Program-made: the position numbers and the translations under genes
Shown here: piece after piece, positions 1 through 11,290 of the stretch
How positions within the stretch are numbered: position 1 is the stretch's first letter
Layout of the letters: each line of letters starts with the position of its first letter
NCBI GenBank assembly: GCA_012934845.2
Contig: WNNJ02001920.1
Coordinates: 29,786-93,785, forward strand
Length of the DNA stretch: 64,000 bases
Reading direction: 5' to 3'
DNA from: Pomphorhynchus laevis
Taxonomy: Eukaryota; Acanthocephala; Palaeacanthocephala; Echinorhynchida; Pomphorhynchidae
Notes under the pieces: generated by a model
The model's input: the letters and a program-made list of their open reading frames with translations, nothing else
Told to the model about the DNA's origin: nothing
Databases searched by the model: none

Positions 1-2250
1 TGCACGCCCTATCTTCCCCAGCTGGAACCTATATCTAGTTCTTTAGTATTCATTCGATAGGACCTGTCTGGCGGAAACAGAAAGATTAGGACGGTGTAGC
101 ATATTAGTAGGACCTTGAGTTTTGTTGGAGTGGGATTGTACATACAACTTTTATAGGTAGTTGAATGCAACGCGAAGCTTGCGAAGAGAGGTAGAAATTA
201 AATTCGGTAAAACCCACTTTTCCAATTCTGGGGAAGAGTTGGATAGCAGCCTGGAATAACGCCACTCTGGTAGGATCAAAGTGACTCATCCTTTTAAGCT
301 AAGTATCTTCCTCTATCCGCCAGCGAATTAGGTCATGATAAGTGGTTAGTTGTTAGCGCGACTGCTCCGTGCAGATGGGTTTCAACAACCACATCTTATG
401 AAGCAGTAATATATCGAGGAGAGAATTTGTTGTTGAGCAATGAAAGGTAGGGGACGGTGGTTTGTGAATAAGCTAGTCGCTCCTTGCTCTGCGGAGTGCT
501 GCATTAATCCAACTACCAGTTCTGTCGTTAAAGTCACTTAGTTACATGTCATAGCCACTACCTAAAATACGATCCAGGAGGTGATGGTTCTTGTGAATCT
601 CCCCTTGACGGATGTAGATATTGGCTATACTGATGCGTTTCCCGTTCTTACAGAGTGTTATAGCTAAGCAAGACAGGGCTGGACAAGAGTAGTTTAATAG
701 GAGGGAGGAGCATTTAACTAGGGTTAAAAGACTGAGATGAAAATGAGTGAGGTGGGGCTATGTACGGAGTATAGAGGGTGTAGACCGCGTCTCCTGAAGG
801 ACTATAACATCTGCATATCTAGCAGATAAAATCTAAGGATAGAAGCACCTCCTGAGTTCCACTGAAGGATATTTAGTGAAAAAGGCTCTTGATTACTTTG
901 CATTGTATTAAGCTAGCTGGAGTGGGATGCCTCCACCTAGTGCGAACCGGACGTGAGAAAGTTGGCTTCCCACTCTATGTCGGACAAGTTAGCGGCACTT
1001 GCCCACGGGCGTTATCTTCATTTCCCTTTTTTCTTTCAGACAGTAATTTCCACGCCTTTCCCTGTTTGTGGACTCTCAAGGGGGCGACTGAGTTCGTAGA
1101 TAAACGTCTTTTCGCTGATATTCTGATTGAGGGCGCTGGCTGGGATGTGGCGGATGATCGTAACGTCATAAGTGCGTTTTTTTATCAGCGTCTCAAGACC
1201 GAAAAATCTTGTCTTTAAATCACACAGCTCAATTTTCAGATGCTGAATAGGAATCAGCATCAGGAGGAGTTTGTACTGCTGGAATCTTGTAATCTAATGA
1301 GAACTTCTTGCTCGAAGGGCCCAGATGTCTATTTTGATAGTCTTTGAATACCTTGCATTTCCGAGACCATGCCGGATGTTGTTGGTCACAGTTCTTGCAG
1401 CAGGCTACTTCACTGCATGGTTGAGTGTGTTCTTCATCGGTTAAACCTCAAACTCTACAGGATTTCGCTAAGAAGCAAGAGGAATTCCAGTGTCCCCATG
1501 CGTGGCAACTGTTGCAGTGAGGGTACGTTAGATTGTTAAACTCAATAACGGTAAAACGCAAGTTGTAATCCAGAAAGGAGTTACATCCTGATTTCTCGAG
1601 GAATAATGCATTCTCCTCGGATGTCGTTGCAAAAGCAATGAGAAGGGGTGTATCCTTTCTCCTTGATAAAACGGATATTTGTAAGTTTATAAACTGATTG
1701 AAGTGTTTTAATATCATTGGAGTCAATCTCTGGAATGATATTGTTGATTTTAATTGTAGCCTGAATTGGCAGATATTTTATTGTGGCCTTATGATTCAGA
1801 GATTCGTGAGCTAATTTGATGAATTCTTCGGCAAGGCTTGAGGCTGTAAAGGAGATTTGATAGCTGTTACCTTGAGTTTTTGACGAGTTTTAAATAACTC
1901 GATTCTTAACCATTAACGAATTTACGCGGAAAATCTGCAAAATAGTTCCGTTTAGCAATCAGAACAATTGGTGTTAGGGACGCTAAATTGGATTTCTTTT
2001 TAAAAGGGGGAAACTCATCAAGCGCTTCTCCCCCGTTAGCATGATCTATTGAAACTTCACTAACTTGCAATAAGTTGTCTTTGGAAGTAGTACTTACTCG
2101 GTAGTCGGCAGGATGAATGTACGTGCTTACATCGTCGAAGGGAGAAGAATTGTTCGATAATTTCATCTTCTTCGCTGCTGTTTTAACAGTATCATAGAGG
2201 TTTTTTGAAAGCTTTGATAGCTCCGACACAGGTTTACTGATGCACATTTT
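1..2250 (-). mobile_element. LINE copy A, 5' half (ORF1, endonuclease, start of RT), cut by window edge
   Basis: APE-type non-LTR retrotransposon read leftward. ORF1 starts at the ATG near 2247 with Met-Cys, like the other copies here. A gag-type zinc knuckle, CNSCHAWGHWNSSC, lies in the frame at 1726-1448. The endonuclease region follows at about 880-300 and the RT starts near 290. The copy is decayed: ORF1 and ORF2 are each split over several frames. Its downstream part lies outside the window. It is the same family as the copies at 34660-36400, 36480-40306 and 52242-56116. No target-site duplication can be checked because only one end is present. Confidence 0.85.
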
Positions 2251-3260
2251 TCAATAAGTTTGATTAACATAACTGACGAGTTATGACGTCAGTTATGACG
2301 TCATAATATGTTACTCGTCAGTATGACGAGTATCAATCATGCCAATGATACCATTGATTTGAGAATAACTGATTTTTTGAGAAATGTGACAATTAATTTT
2401 CTATTAAAATAAAAATTTTATGTTAGCAAATAATAAATATTTAGGCAGCTAACAACATTTGCATATTTTTTAACTTTGACGATAATGTTAGATATTTGCT
2501 AATGAAAATTTTTTATGCTAACGAAAATCACCGTTTTTAACGTTTTTCAATAAATCAATTTAATCAGTTAACATGACACGCATTTTGTTAGGAAAGAATG
2601 AAGTTAGCAAATAAATTTGCAAATAAATTGGCATTTTGATTTTACTTCTTTAAAAAATTGCCCATTGAATTGGTTAAAATTAGATTTATCCTATAAAAAT
2701 AGATAAGTAAAATCCACATTGTAATCTGAATATCTTACTTCAATTTATCGCTTGTAAGATGATAGATTTATAAATTGCAATCGCTTAATCATTGGATTTA
2801 CGAAAATTACTATATTTTAAATGTTAATAGTTGAACTAACGCTAAAAGTATCTTTACATTTAATTAAATATTATTAAGACGTAATGCAGAAGATTTACTC
2901 ACCAAATCAATTTGGCATCGAAGGTAAAAATCTACAGTTTTCAAATATCTTTACCAACTATTTTCTGATATCCAAAGATTAAACTTACTGCAAAAAACTC
3001 TCAATTTATGGAGGAATAATTGCCGATTGAAACAAGATTGTGTATGTATTTTCTAATCGAATAATCTATAAATATATTTAAAATGCTATTTATTAATTAA
3101 TATACATTTCGATATATTTATTTATATTTCAATAAATTTAATTAATATACATTTCAAATAAGCTATTTAGGTTATTTATATTATTTACATTAAATTAAAA
3201 TTTAAAATTGAAATTTAAAATAAAAGTCAATTATGAATAAATTGCAAATAATCTAGTTTT
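2251..3260. other. AT-rich spacer with a small TGACGTCA palindrome
   Basis: No gene is supported. At about 2272-2332 there is an inverted repeat whose outer arms read ACTGACGAGT and ACTCGTCAGT and whose centre has two TGACGTCA-like sites. It sits just upstream of the LINE ORF1 start, so it could be the insertion flank or a regulatory site. Neither can be decided here. The rest is AT-rich sequence, partly similar to the tails of the PLE 3' ends further along. Confidence 0.5.
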
Positions 3261-3645
3261 ATGAATTGAATAATAAATAACAATGTATAAGAATAGGGAT
3301 TAGAGGTCATCAGGAAGAACTGCTGTACTATCAGGTTTAGGCCACTATTCCTCGATCCAACATAGCAGCGGGACCAAATCACGTATTTCCACTGATGAAA
3401 TTTGATATTTAGTGTATCTTATTTTAATACAAAGCATATTCTTTACCCATCCATACAAATGTTCCACTTAATAGTTTAAATTTAATTTAAAAATATTTTG
3501 TTGATTTATATATTTTACTATTTTTTGGTTAATTTTTTATAAACAATTAACCATAATTTTGTATAATCTATTTTTTTTATAAATTTTTTAAATTTATAAA
3601 AAAAAATTTTGTATAAAATTTTTTTTAAAGAAATCCAATATCGTT
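3260..3645 (-). mobile_element. PLE 3'-end remnant
   Basis: This matches the 3' end of the PLE at 6040-9130. It has the structured motif (about 3305-3385), then the stretch that encodes the end of the RT ORF in the better copy. The match stops abruptly near 3645, inside the sequence equivalent to the RT C-terminus, and the 164-bp tandem array begins. It is a 5'-truncated, strongly decayed copy. It helps because its structured motif is divergent and so tests which helices are kept. Confidence 0.7.
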
Positions 3646-4560
3646 ACAATTAATTATTGATAAAGAATTATTGGAGCTGAATCACAAAAATGAGGATAAT
3701 TTTATTTGATATTTCGCTAACCTCCGTTAGCATCTTTAGAAAATTACAATGCTTTTTTATTAAATATACTAATAAATTATTAATTTCTTATTAATATACT
3801 AAATACAGAAAATTATTCTAAATTATAATATAATATACTAAATTATATTTATTATACTTAATTAAATATAGAAAATAAGTATAGGAAATGCAAATACCAG
3901 GCAATATCAGATAATTATATCAAACATAAACTTTGATTTTCTTAAAGCTTCTCGATAAATGCAGACAAGTGGATCTATAGCACTGCCCAATGATTTTAAA
4001 TAGTTGATACCGATCCATTATTGATAAATAATTATTGGAGCTGGATCAAAGGAAAGAAGATATTATTTATGATATTTCGCTAACTACTGTTAGCATCTTC
4101 AAAAATTTTTTAAGCTTCTAGATAGCTGCAGACAAGTGGATCCATAACACTGTCGAATGATTATAAATAGTTGATAATGATCTATTATTGATAAATAATT
4201 ATTGCAGCTAGATCAATGAAAATAGGATTTGTTTGATATTTCGCTAAGTTCTGTTAGCATCTTTAGAATTTTTTTAAGCTTCTAGATAGCTACAGACAAG
4301 TGGCTCCATAGCACTGTCCAATGATTTTAAATAGTTGATAATGATCCATTATTGATAAATAATTATTGGAGCTAGATCAATGAAAATAGGATTTTTTTGA
4401 TATTTCGCTAAGTTCTGTTAGCATCTTTAGAATTTTTTTAAGCTTCTAGATAGCTACAGACAAGTTGCTCCATAGCACTGTCTAATGATTTTAAATAGTT
4501 GATAATGATCCATTATTGATAAAGAATTATTTGGGCTGGATCAAAGAAAGGAGGAAAAAC
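3640..4560. repeat. 164-bp tandem array with hammerhead-like junction
   Basis: About 3.6 direct units with a period of 164 bp (AAGCTTCTAGAT-type marks at 4111, 4275 and 4439), preceded by a partial unit at 3640-3760. On the minus strand each unit contains CTRAAGAT, a hairpin with arms GCTAAC and GTTAGC (or a close variant), then GAAATATCAAA and, after a short loop, TTGATC. This CUGANGA - hairpin - GAAA - hairpin - UC order is the syntax of a hammerhead ribozyme. It has an extra U after the first box and two extra bases before stem III. Related units occur at 4885-5270, 23340-23460 and 43990-45410. Confidence 0.75.
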
Positions 4561-6040
4561 GTTTGTAAACTAAACGTTTTTTAATCCCACTTAAGTGAAA
4601 GTGAACTATCAACTTACATCCTTGTAAGGTAAATTGATCCGACAATAGGAGCAATCCATCAGTATACTATTACAGGTAGCCCACTATGAATATTATTAAA
4701 TATTTATAGCTTTATAACTTCTTGATTCTATAAAAGAATCTGCATTTTAAAGATAAATCATTATTTCAATAAATAATTCCTTCAATTATTTCTTAATTCA
4801 AGGAATTACGAAATCTTAAATCTTCATTGAGATGAAAGTCTACAAATGCACCAAAGTGCTTTGATTTAAAGAATACAAACATTATTTAAATTTTAAATAG
4901 TTGATAATGATCCATTATTGATAAAGAATTATTGGAGCTTGATCAAAGAAAAGCTGATTTTTTTGATAATTTTTAATTTTGATAACTTTTTAAATAGTTG
5001 ATAATGATCTATTATTGATAAAGAATTATTGGAGCAGAATCAATAAGGTTAAATTTTATTTGATATTTCGCTAATTACAATTGTAATTTCCTGAGATTAC
5101 ATTTCTAAAATTACATCTGTAATTTTTAAAATTATCAAAATTCAGGTGATTGTCTGAAGATGCCTACAGAGGTTAGCGAAATATCAAATAAAATGTTCCT
5201 CATTTATTTGATCCAACTCCAATAATTCTTTGTCCCTAATGAATCATTATCGACTATTTACAATTTCAAAACAAATGAGACGAAACATTAAATTAATTTT
5301 TAAAATATTAATAACGTACCAACAACAGTCAAAAACAACAAATGTTTTAATTCAAAATATTTTAGATTTTGAGACTTACTGATCTCTACATTCTGATGGT
5401 TCGAACATTTTGATTTTAAAAATACGATGCAGTGAAAATATGTAGTTATATGAATAATTTATAAATTATCTGTATAAGTAAGAAAAATGCTGACCCGGAT
5501 GTAGTTTATGACATACTGCTATTATTCTGCGAAATTACAAGGTTTTATTAGGTACAAAAAATACGGGATGATCTATTTTTTAACTTTGTTGTATAAATTG
5601 CAAAATACGTAGACTCATTGACTGATTTAATATGTTTTCTAATCTTTTGTAACTGTAACTGTAATCTTTTGTATGTTTTCTAATCTTTTGTTTGATATTT
5701 CCAATTGATTATGATATTCCGAAATTGTAGATATTGTTGTTGAGCTTTTTTTCTCTTTCCTGTCAATTGAAATAAAGCATTTTTATTTATTCCTAAGCTT
5801 TCGTCATTTCACGGCTTTTTCAGTAATAATTTCTAATTTATAAAATATATTAACCAGTAATATATGAAATACACCATTTATTGTGTTGTCGATCAGCACA
5901 ACAAAGTTAAGGAAAGTTGTAAATGATTTACGTTTTTTATAGACAGCGTATACAGTTATTCAACGATCGTAGTAAGATTCATTCAAGCTTTGTCTATAAA
6001 GTGGCCGTTCACAATAAAAAAAATTAAATTTGACATGCTA
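4560..6040. other. No gene; scattered pieces of the tandem unit
   Basis: Partial units of the 164-bp repeat occur at 4885-5060 (direct) and 5130-5270 (inverted). In the inverted piece the second hairpin has ten consecutive pairs (ATCAAATAAA against TTTATTTGAT). A short local duplication around ATCTTTTGTA lies at 5640-5700. I see nothing else in 5270-6040. Confidence 0.5.
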
Positions 6041-6304
6041 TTTGAATTATATAAACTAATGATGTAAATTACAAAGAGTAAATAAATAATAAATAGCAAT
6101 TAAATCAGCTAACTGAGTCTACGTATTTAATATAATTATAAAATAAACAAAACATAATAATGCTAAATCAAAATTTAATAATTAAATAATAAAATTAATA
6201 ATTGTTTTTAGATTTTCTATAATTTAAATCAAGTTAAAAAAATGAAATTTAAAATAAACGTCATTTTTATGAATTGACTAATAAATAACAGACGTTGTAT
6301 CAGA

Positions 6305-6390
6305 ATAAGAATTAGAGGTCATCAGGAGGAACTGCTATGCTATCAGGTTTCGGCCCCTAACTCCTCTACCCAACATAGCAGCGGGGCCAA
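6305..6390 (-). ncRNA. Conserved pseudoknot-capable RNA motif at PLE 3' end
   Basis: On the minus strand two helices interleave. CTGCTATG (6374-6381) pairs with CATAGCAG (6332-6339). GAGTTAGGGG (6354-6363) pairs with CCTCTAATTC (6309-6318) over ten positions with two G-U pairs. The loops contain GAAAC (6347-6351) and CTGATGA (6319-6325), the two hammerhead core boxes in permuted order. A competing GGCCCC/GGGGCC pairing is also possible. Other copies are at 3305-3385, 16680-16770, 20935-21020, 41540-41640, 42060-42150, 57710-57800 and 63020-63110. Function is unknown. Confidence 0.6.
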
Positions 6391-6455
6391 ATACATGCTA
6401 ATGATGTATTTCCTCTGAAATAACTATCTAGTATCTTATTCTAATACAAAGTATA

Positions 6456-8533
6456 TTATTTATTATCCATCAATAAAAATTTGCCACTTAAGAGTTTAAA
6501 TTTATTCTTTATATTATTGTGTTGATTTATATATTTTACTATTTTCTGCTTGATGTTATTTTTATAGTAACCTAGTTTAAAATATGTATCTATTAAATTA
6601 TTTAAATGATTTTGAAGAAAGCCAATATCATTACATATTGTTGCAATTCTTAAAATTTCATTATTTAATGTATTATATTTTATATTATATGGTATGCATG
6701 AATGCTCATGCAAAAATATGTTTCTTGTAAATTTAAATATGTCATCTTTAAGATATAAATTAATAGTAGTTTTAGTTAATGTTAATTTAATGTTAATATC
6801 TAGATATACACCTTCTTTATCATTAATATTGGTTTTATTAAGAATAAGGCCCTCTGGATAAATGTGCTCACTAATTGAATAAAAATTATTAGAATTAAAT
6901 ACACATATATTATCAATGCATCGAAACATATTTCATATATTTATATTGTTTATATTTAGTTTTTACACAGTTATGAACAAATTCATATTCTATAAAGCTT
7001 AAAAACAAGTCAGCTATAATTGGGCTACTATTACCACCCATTGGAACACCTTTTACTTGTCTAAATATAGATGTCCCTACTTTTAAATAATTTTGATTTA
7101 TCAAAATATTTAAGGATTCTATTAATTCAATTTTATCCATATATTTATATTTATTTGATGGTTTAATTTTTGTTAGATAGGCGTTATAATTATTATAACA
7201 TATATATGTATATCTTTTTCCGAATATAAGGTTAATTAATTTTACTAACGCTTCTTTAATATCTACTAAATCTAGATTTGTATAAAGCGTACTAAAATCG
7301 TATGTATTTATATTTTGAAAATTTATTCCTTTTGTCTGTTCTAAAAATTCTTTTGTAGAATTAATACTGAAATAGTGTTTTATACCAGTATTAATTTCGA
7401 TTACCTTGCAATATTTTTTAAAATGTGCTTTAATTACTTTAAGTATTTTCATTCATATAGACAGAAAGTGGTTTTAATGTACATTTAAACGCACTACATA
7501 TGAACCTAGGTTTTATTGGATTTTTATGTAATTTTGGATTCCAATATAATATAGGTATAGTTTTATTATCTAATTCAACCTTTATACCCTTTTTATCCAT
7601 TATAGAACAGTGACTTGTAATAATTGTTTCTAAACTCAACTCACTACGTTCATATGTTGGATTTACATTTAAATCATTAGAATTAACCTCTTTCATTAGT
7701 ATATCATAATAAAGCTTTTTGCATATGAAGACAAAGTTATTACTAGCTTTATCAATAGTTGTTATTATATAGTTATCCTTTAATTTAGTAAGTTCTTTAT
7801 ACATATCATTATTAATTTTATCTTTGCTTTTGTAATTGTTTGTTATTTTCATTTTATTTTTAATTTTATCAAATATATAATCTTTCCACATTTTTATCTT
7901 AGATATATTTGAGCTTTTACGATTAGTCAGCTTACTAAAGTAATCATTTAAGTTGTTATATAACAAATTGTAAATTTTATTTTTGTCGTTGTTATTGTTT
8001 AATCTATTGTTATACCCTTTTGATAACAGCTTTCTTAATTCACAATTTTCAATTAATTCTAGATCATGATTACATATATGTTCATTTATTTTATCAAAAC
8101 TAAGACTTTTACAATTGCATTCTGTTTCCATTATGTTTCTAATATTATCGTTACATATTGATTTTAATTCTTTATTATAATTACAAATTTTTCGTCTTAA
8201 TAGTGGTAAAAGTTTATACCTTATTTTAGGAATATATTTACTTAAATCTGACCCTATTATTTCTTTACTTTTTGAATTATTTAAAAGTCCGGCTATATTT
8301 ATGTTATCTATACATTTATTAATGAAGTTTATGGTTAATGTATATTTTCTATTGTTATTAATTATTATTTCTATTGTTATTGTACGATTATAGTATTTTG
8401 TATTACAATAAATGTTTATTATACAACTTAGCCTATCATAGTCGTTAATTAATTTTTGATTTATTGAACATATGATATCTTTAGAAAAACCTCGTATATT
8501 AGCATAAAGATCGTTTAGCTTATTATCTCTCAA
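6456..8533 (-). pseudogene. PLE reverse transcriptase (N-terminal region plus RT core)
   Basis: The protein is spread over three overlapping frames (8533-7439, 7452-6913, 6929-6456). The N-terminal part has a Cys-rich stretch, then HICNHDLELIENCELRKLL, a block typical of this PLE clade. RT blocks follow in order: LYWNPKLHKNPIKPRFIC, NTYDFSTLYTNLDL (first catalytic Asp), FRQVKGVPMGGNSSPIIADL and CIDNICVFN. The last block holds the catalytic pair, and its second Asp reads Asn, as it also does in the 22229-21924 copy. The C-terminal thumb follows. It would copy RNA into DNA at chromosomal ends or nicks. The gene is broken, so activity from this copy is unlikely. Confidence 0.88.
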
Positions 8534-8539
8534 AAGTTA

Positions 8540-9115
8540 TTTTAATATTTCTAATTGTTCATTTATATACATATCTTTTTTAATATTTTTAACTCTATTT
8601 TTCCTATTCCTTTTATCACCATGACTTCTTGGTTTACGTTTAACCGGATTATTATAATATAGTTGTTTATTATGTATTATACTACTTCTGTCAATTCCTT
8701 GTACCACGTCATTCAATCCTAATGGGCACATGGAATTAAGCGTTTAAATCCAAAAATCTTCTTTTTCTAATAGTTTTTGATTTAATATTGATATGTTTTC
8801 TTCGATAATATGTTCTAAAATAAATAATTTACAGTTTTTAATATCATGTCCTATTAATCTCATATGTTTATGAAATATAGTTTGACTATTATGCTGTATA
8901 TTATATATGTGTTGCCTAAATCTAGTTTTTAACATTTGATATGTTTTTCCTATATATTGCAATCCACATGTACATTGTATAAGATACACTACACCTGCGG
9001 TATTGCAGTTACAATTATTATTAATATTTAATGAAAAACATTTGTTTGTCGTATTACTTACGATACAATTATTATTTATAACATCACAAACTATACAATT
9101 TTTCTGTTACATTTA
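8540..9115 (-). pseudogene. N-terminal zinc finger plus GIY-YIG endonuclease of the PLE
   Basis: The frame upstream of the ATG at 8989 is open and carries paired cysteines (FKCNRKNCIVC), then further Cys residues. The nuclease core follows: VVYLIQCTCGLQYIGKTYQ (GIY and YIG equivalents), KTRFRQHIY (catalytic Arg region) and a late Glu in EDFWI. CPLGLNDVVQG then leads into the basic, RSHG-containing linker at 8650-8600. The finger plus nuclease in front of the RT fits the Naiad arrangement. It would nick target DNA to start reverse transcription. Confidence 0.82.
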
Positions 9116-9129
9116 AAAGATCTAAAATT

Positions 9130-10190
9130 GAAATCATTAGTACTTACGTATTTTTCCAATATTGTTGAGAACATGTAACTTTTAAGTCATAATTTTTAAC
9201 GTTGCTTTTTCGGAGTCGCCACCTAGTTTAGTTGACTCAGAATAAATTAACAACGGGCCATCCAGCAGCATCTGACAGGGGGCTGCCCTGCTTAAGGCGG
9301 TTGCAGGCTGGAACAAGATCTATAAAGATCTACCACCTTCACTCCACGCGCTACGCTAATTGGCTATTGGCCATTACCTGGTCTCTTAAACGTGATCACG
9401 TGAAGCAGTTTACATTTTAAAGTGTAAACACCTTGGGATGCAAACTTCTCCCTTTATTTAGTCTTATGGACTAAATAAAGGCATCAAAAATAAATTTACA
9501 AAATATTGTTATTTCGTCGCCTGTTGATTGGCAGTATCATCCGATATCCTATTGAACTATAAATGAAACTTTCGTAAATTTATATTAGTCGGTAGATTAG
9601 CCATCAAACTACCGATTAATCTTATCAAACAATCTAAGATTAAAATCTAAAAAGATTAAAATGTTGTATTGTAAGCAATAAGTAAACGAACAAGATAAAT
9701 AAATTTCTCGTATATATCCATTTCTCAAGCATATGCCCATATAAACCGTTACCTTCTTGATTTTAGATAACTAGCATTTATTATATGATCAGTAGTAGAT
9801 CACAAATAATAGATGAATTAATCCTCTACCGAGCTATAACCGGGTGAAAGCTTTAAAGTGAAAAAGATCATTCAAGTTATTTAATTCTTTTGTATAAATT
9901 GTTTTCCATAAATCGCAAGTTCTTGAACAGCTTTATTATCAATTAAAGTAATCGTAATGTATATTAATGATCGAAATAAAACCATCATCAAGGTTTGCTC
10001 ATAAATCGTATGCATCTCAGTTAAATGGACCGTTTCATAAGCGCATTAACCATATCATTACATTTAGCGCTTGCGATCATTTCAATTATTCTAATTTGAA
10101 TGTTCAATACAATTATGTAATTATATAATTATGTTAATTTAATTATTCTATTTTTTGATAATATATTTGATAATTCAATCATTGTAATTA
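9130..10190. other. No gene seen
   Basis: AT-rich sequence with a small GC-richer patch near 9210-9420. A 62-codon frame there has no recognisable motif. A short inverted repeat at about 9455-9480 (TTTATTTAGTC / GACTAAATAAA) is present. Confidence 0.4.
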
Positions 10191-10965
10191 ATCAAACACG
10201 ATGGATGGGGACTATTATGATGCATGTCATAAAAAGCTTGTCGACAAAGCAACTATTCTAGAATTTCGTGCTCGTCTCATTGCTACCGCTTCAAAATTGT
10301 GTCTAGGGATTTTCATCGAAGTATTACCGATAGCTTCCGTTGGCACCCGGCTTGATGACCAATCAGTGTCCACCGCAGTTGCACTCAGACTTGGCGTTTA
10401 ATGTGCTCAACTACATCAATGTATATGGGGAGAAGCGGTCCGAAAAAACAGCGCCCATGCGCTAGACTGCAACAAAACAAAAGGCAGAAACGTACGCCAT
10501 TCAGCGGTCAATGAAATTGTGAGAATGGCCCTCGCCTTCGAAGGAATTTCATCAAGACTGAAACCTATCAGTTTGACTAGAGACGACGGCAAGCGAACCA
10601 ACGGGGCTTCGTTACTGCCGTAAAAGGCAGGGTGAGTTCTTGTTTGGGACTTTACATGCCCAAACACTCTCGCAGCTAGTCACATAGCGGGCAGTACATT
10701 CTGCAAGTTCCGTTGCTGACCATGCTGAACTTGTGAAGAGTACCAAATATAGCGGCTTATATGAGCGGCAGTACCAGTTTGTTTCGATCACCATGGAAAC
10801 GGTGTAGTTGGCACCAGCGCAGCGGCTTCTGTGCAGCTTATGAGAAAAAATAGTTCGGTCTACTGGAGATAAACGGGCAATAAGTTTCCTCATGCTGCGA
10901 ATTAGCGCAACGGTGCAACGAGTAAACGCGACTTGTTTTGCGGAGTCGGCATGATAACCATCACT
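10190..10965 (+). pseudogene. C-terminal module of a mobile-element RT ORF, decayed
   Basis: The first frame (10201-10401) ends IASVGTRLDDQSVSTAVALR, a block I recognise from long RT-containing ORFs common in invertebrate genomes. It is followed in other frames by RHSAVNEIVRMALAFEG, LTRDDGKRTNGASLLP, LVWDFTCPNTLAASH and, near 10900, RISATVQRVNAT. These are the usual successive blocks of that C-terminal module. Several breaks are present and the RT core is missing. The class of the parent element is uncertain to me. A second copy with the same blocks lies at 30526-31410. Confidence 0.7.
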
Positions 10966-11290
10966 ACATTTCTAATGAACTGCATTTATTTTATTCCTTA
11001 TTTTAATTCACTCAATAACCTACTATTTATCTAATTATGTAATTATATAATTCTATTACTTTTTAGCCGAAAAAATTATTTTTTTCGGCTAAAATTAAAA
11101 TTAAATATTTTCGTAAAATTAAAATTCTATTATTTTTTTAGCCGAAAGCAATGACACTAAAGCTATTATAGAAGAATTCAGTGTAATGTTTTTACACATG
11201 TAACTGAATAATTGTAGAAAACTTAAGGCGATAAAATTAATTTATTAAATTTATTAAAAAAATTTCAAGCGAAAAAAAATTAATTTATCC
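10965..11290. other. No gene seen
   Basis: AT-rich. A repeated TTTTAGCCGAAAA-type segment occurs three times at 11060-11150 (a short local duplication). Nothing else is supported. Confidence 0.4.

Larger units (their letters stand above)
6040..9130 (-). mobile_element. Naiad-type Penelope-like element, near full length, permuted domains
   Basis: Reading leftward, the order is: Cys-rich finger and GIY-YIG nuclease (9115-8700), a basic linker (8731-8537), a long N-terminal region and RT core (8533-6456), then a 3' region with the structured motif (6305-6390) and an AT-rich end near the CTGAGTCTACG mark (about 6110). GIY-YIG before the RT is the hallmark of the Hydra/Naiad PLE clade, as opposed to canonical Penelope with a C-terminal GIY-YIG. 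The linker runs straight into the RT N-terminal region, so the nuclease is unlikely to come from a tandem neighbour. The coding region is broken in a handful of places. Four partial copies of the same family lie in this window. Confidence 0.88.

Noticed and set aside
889-1218. 109-codon plus frame
   Set aside because: Antisense of the LINE ORF1/ORF2 junction region; no motif of its own.
6305-6390. HDV-like ribozyme reading of the PLE-end motif (GGCCCC/GGGGCC as P1)
   Set aside because: No P3 or P4 could be placed, and the GGCCCC pairing is lost in several copies, whereas the alternative second helix is kept.
6305-6390. Standard hammerhead reading of the PLE-end motif
   Set aside because: GAAAC precedes CTGATGA by only about 22 bases, too little for two closed stems, and no GAAA follows CTGATGA.
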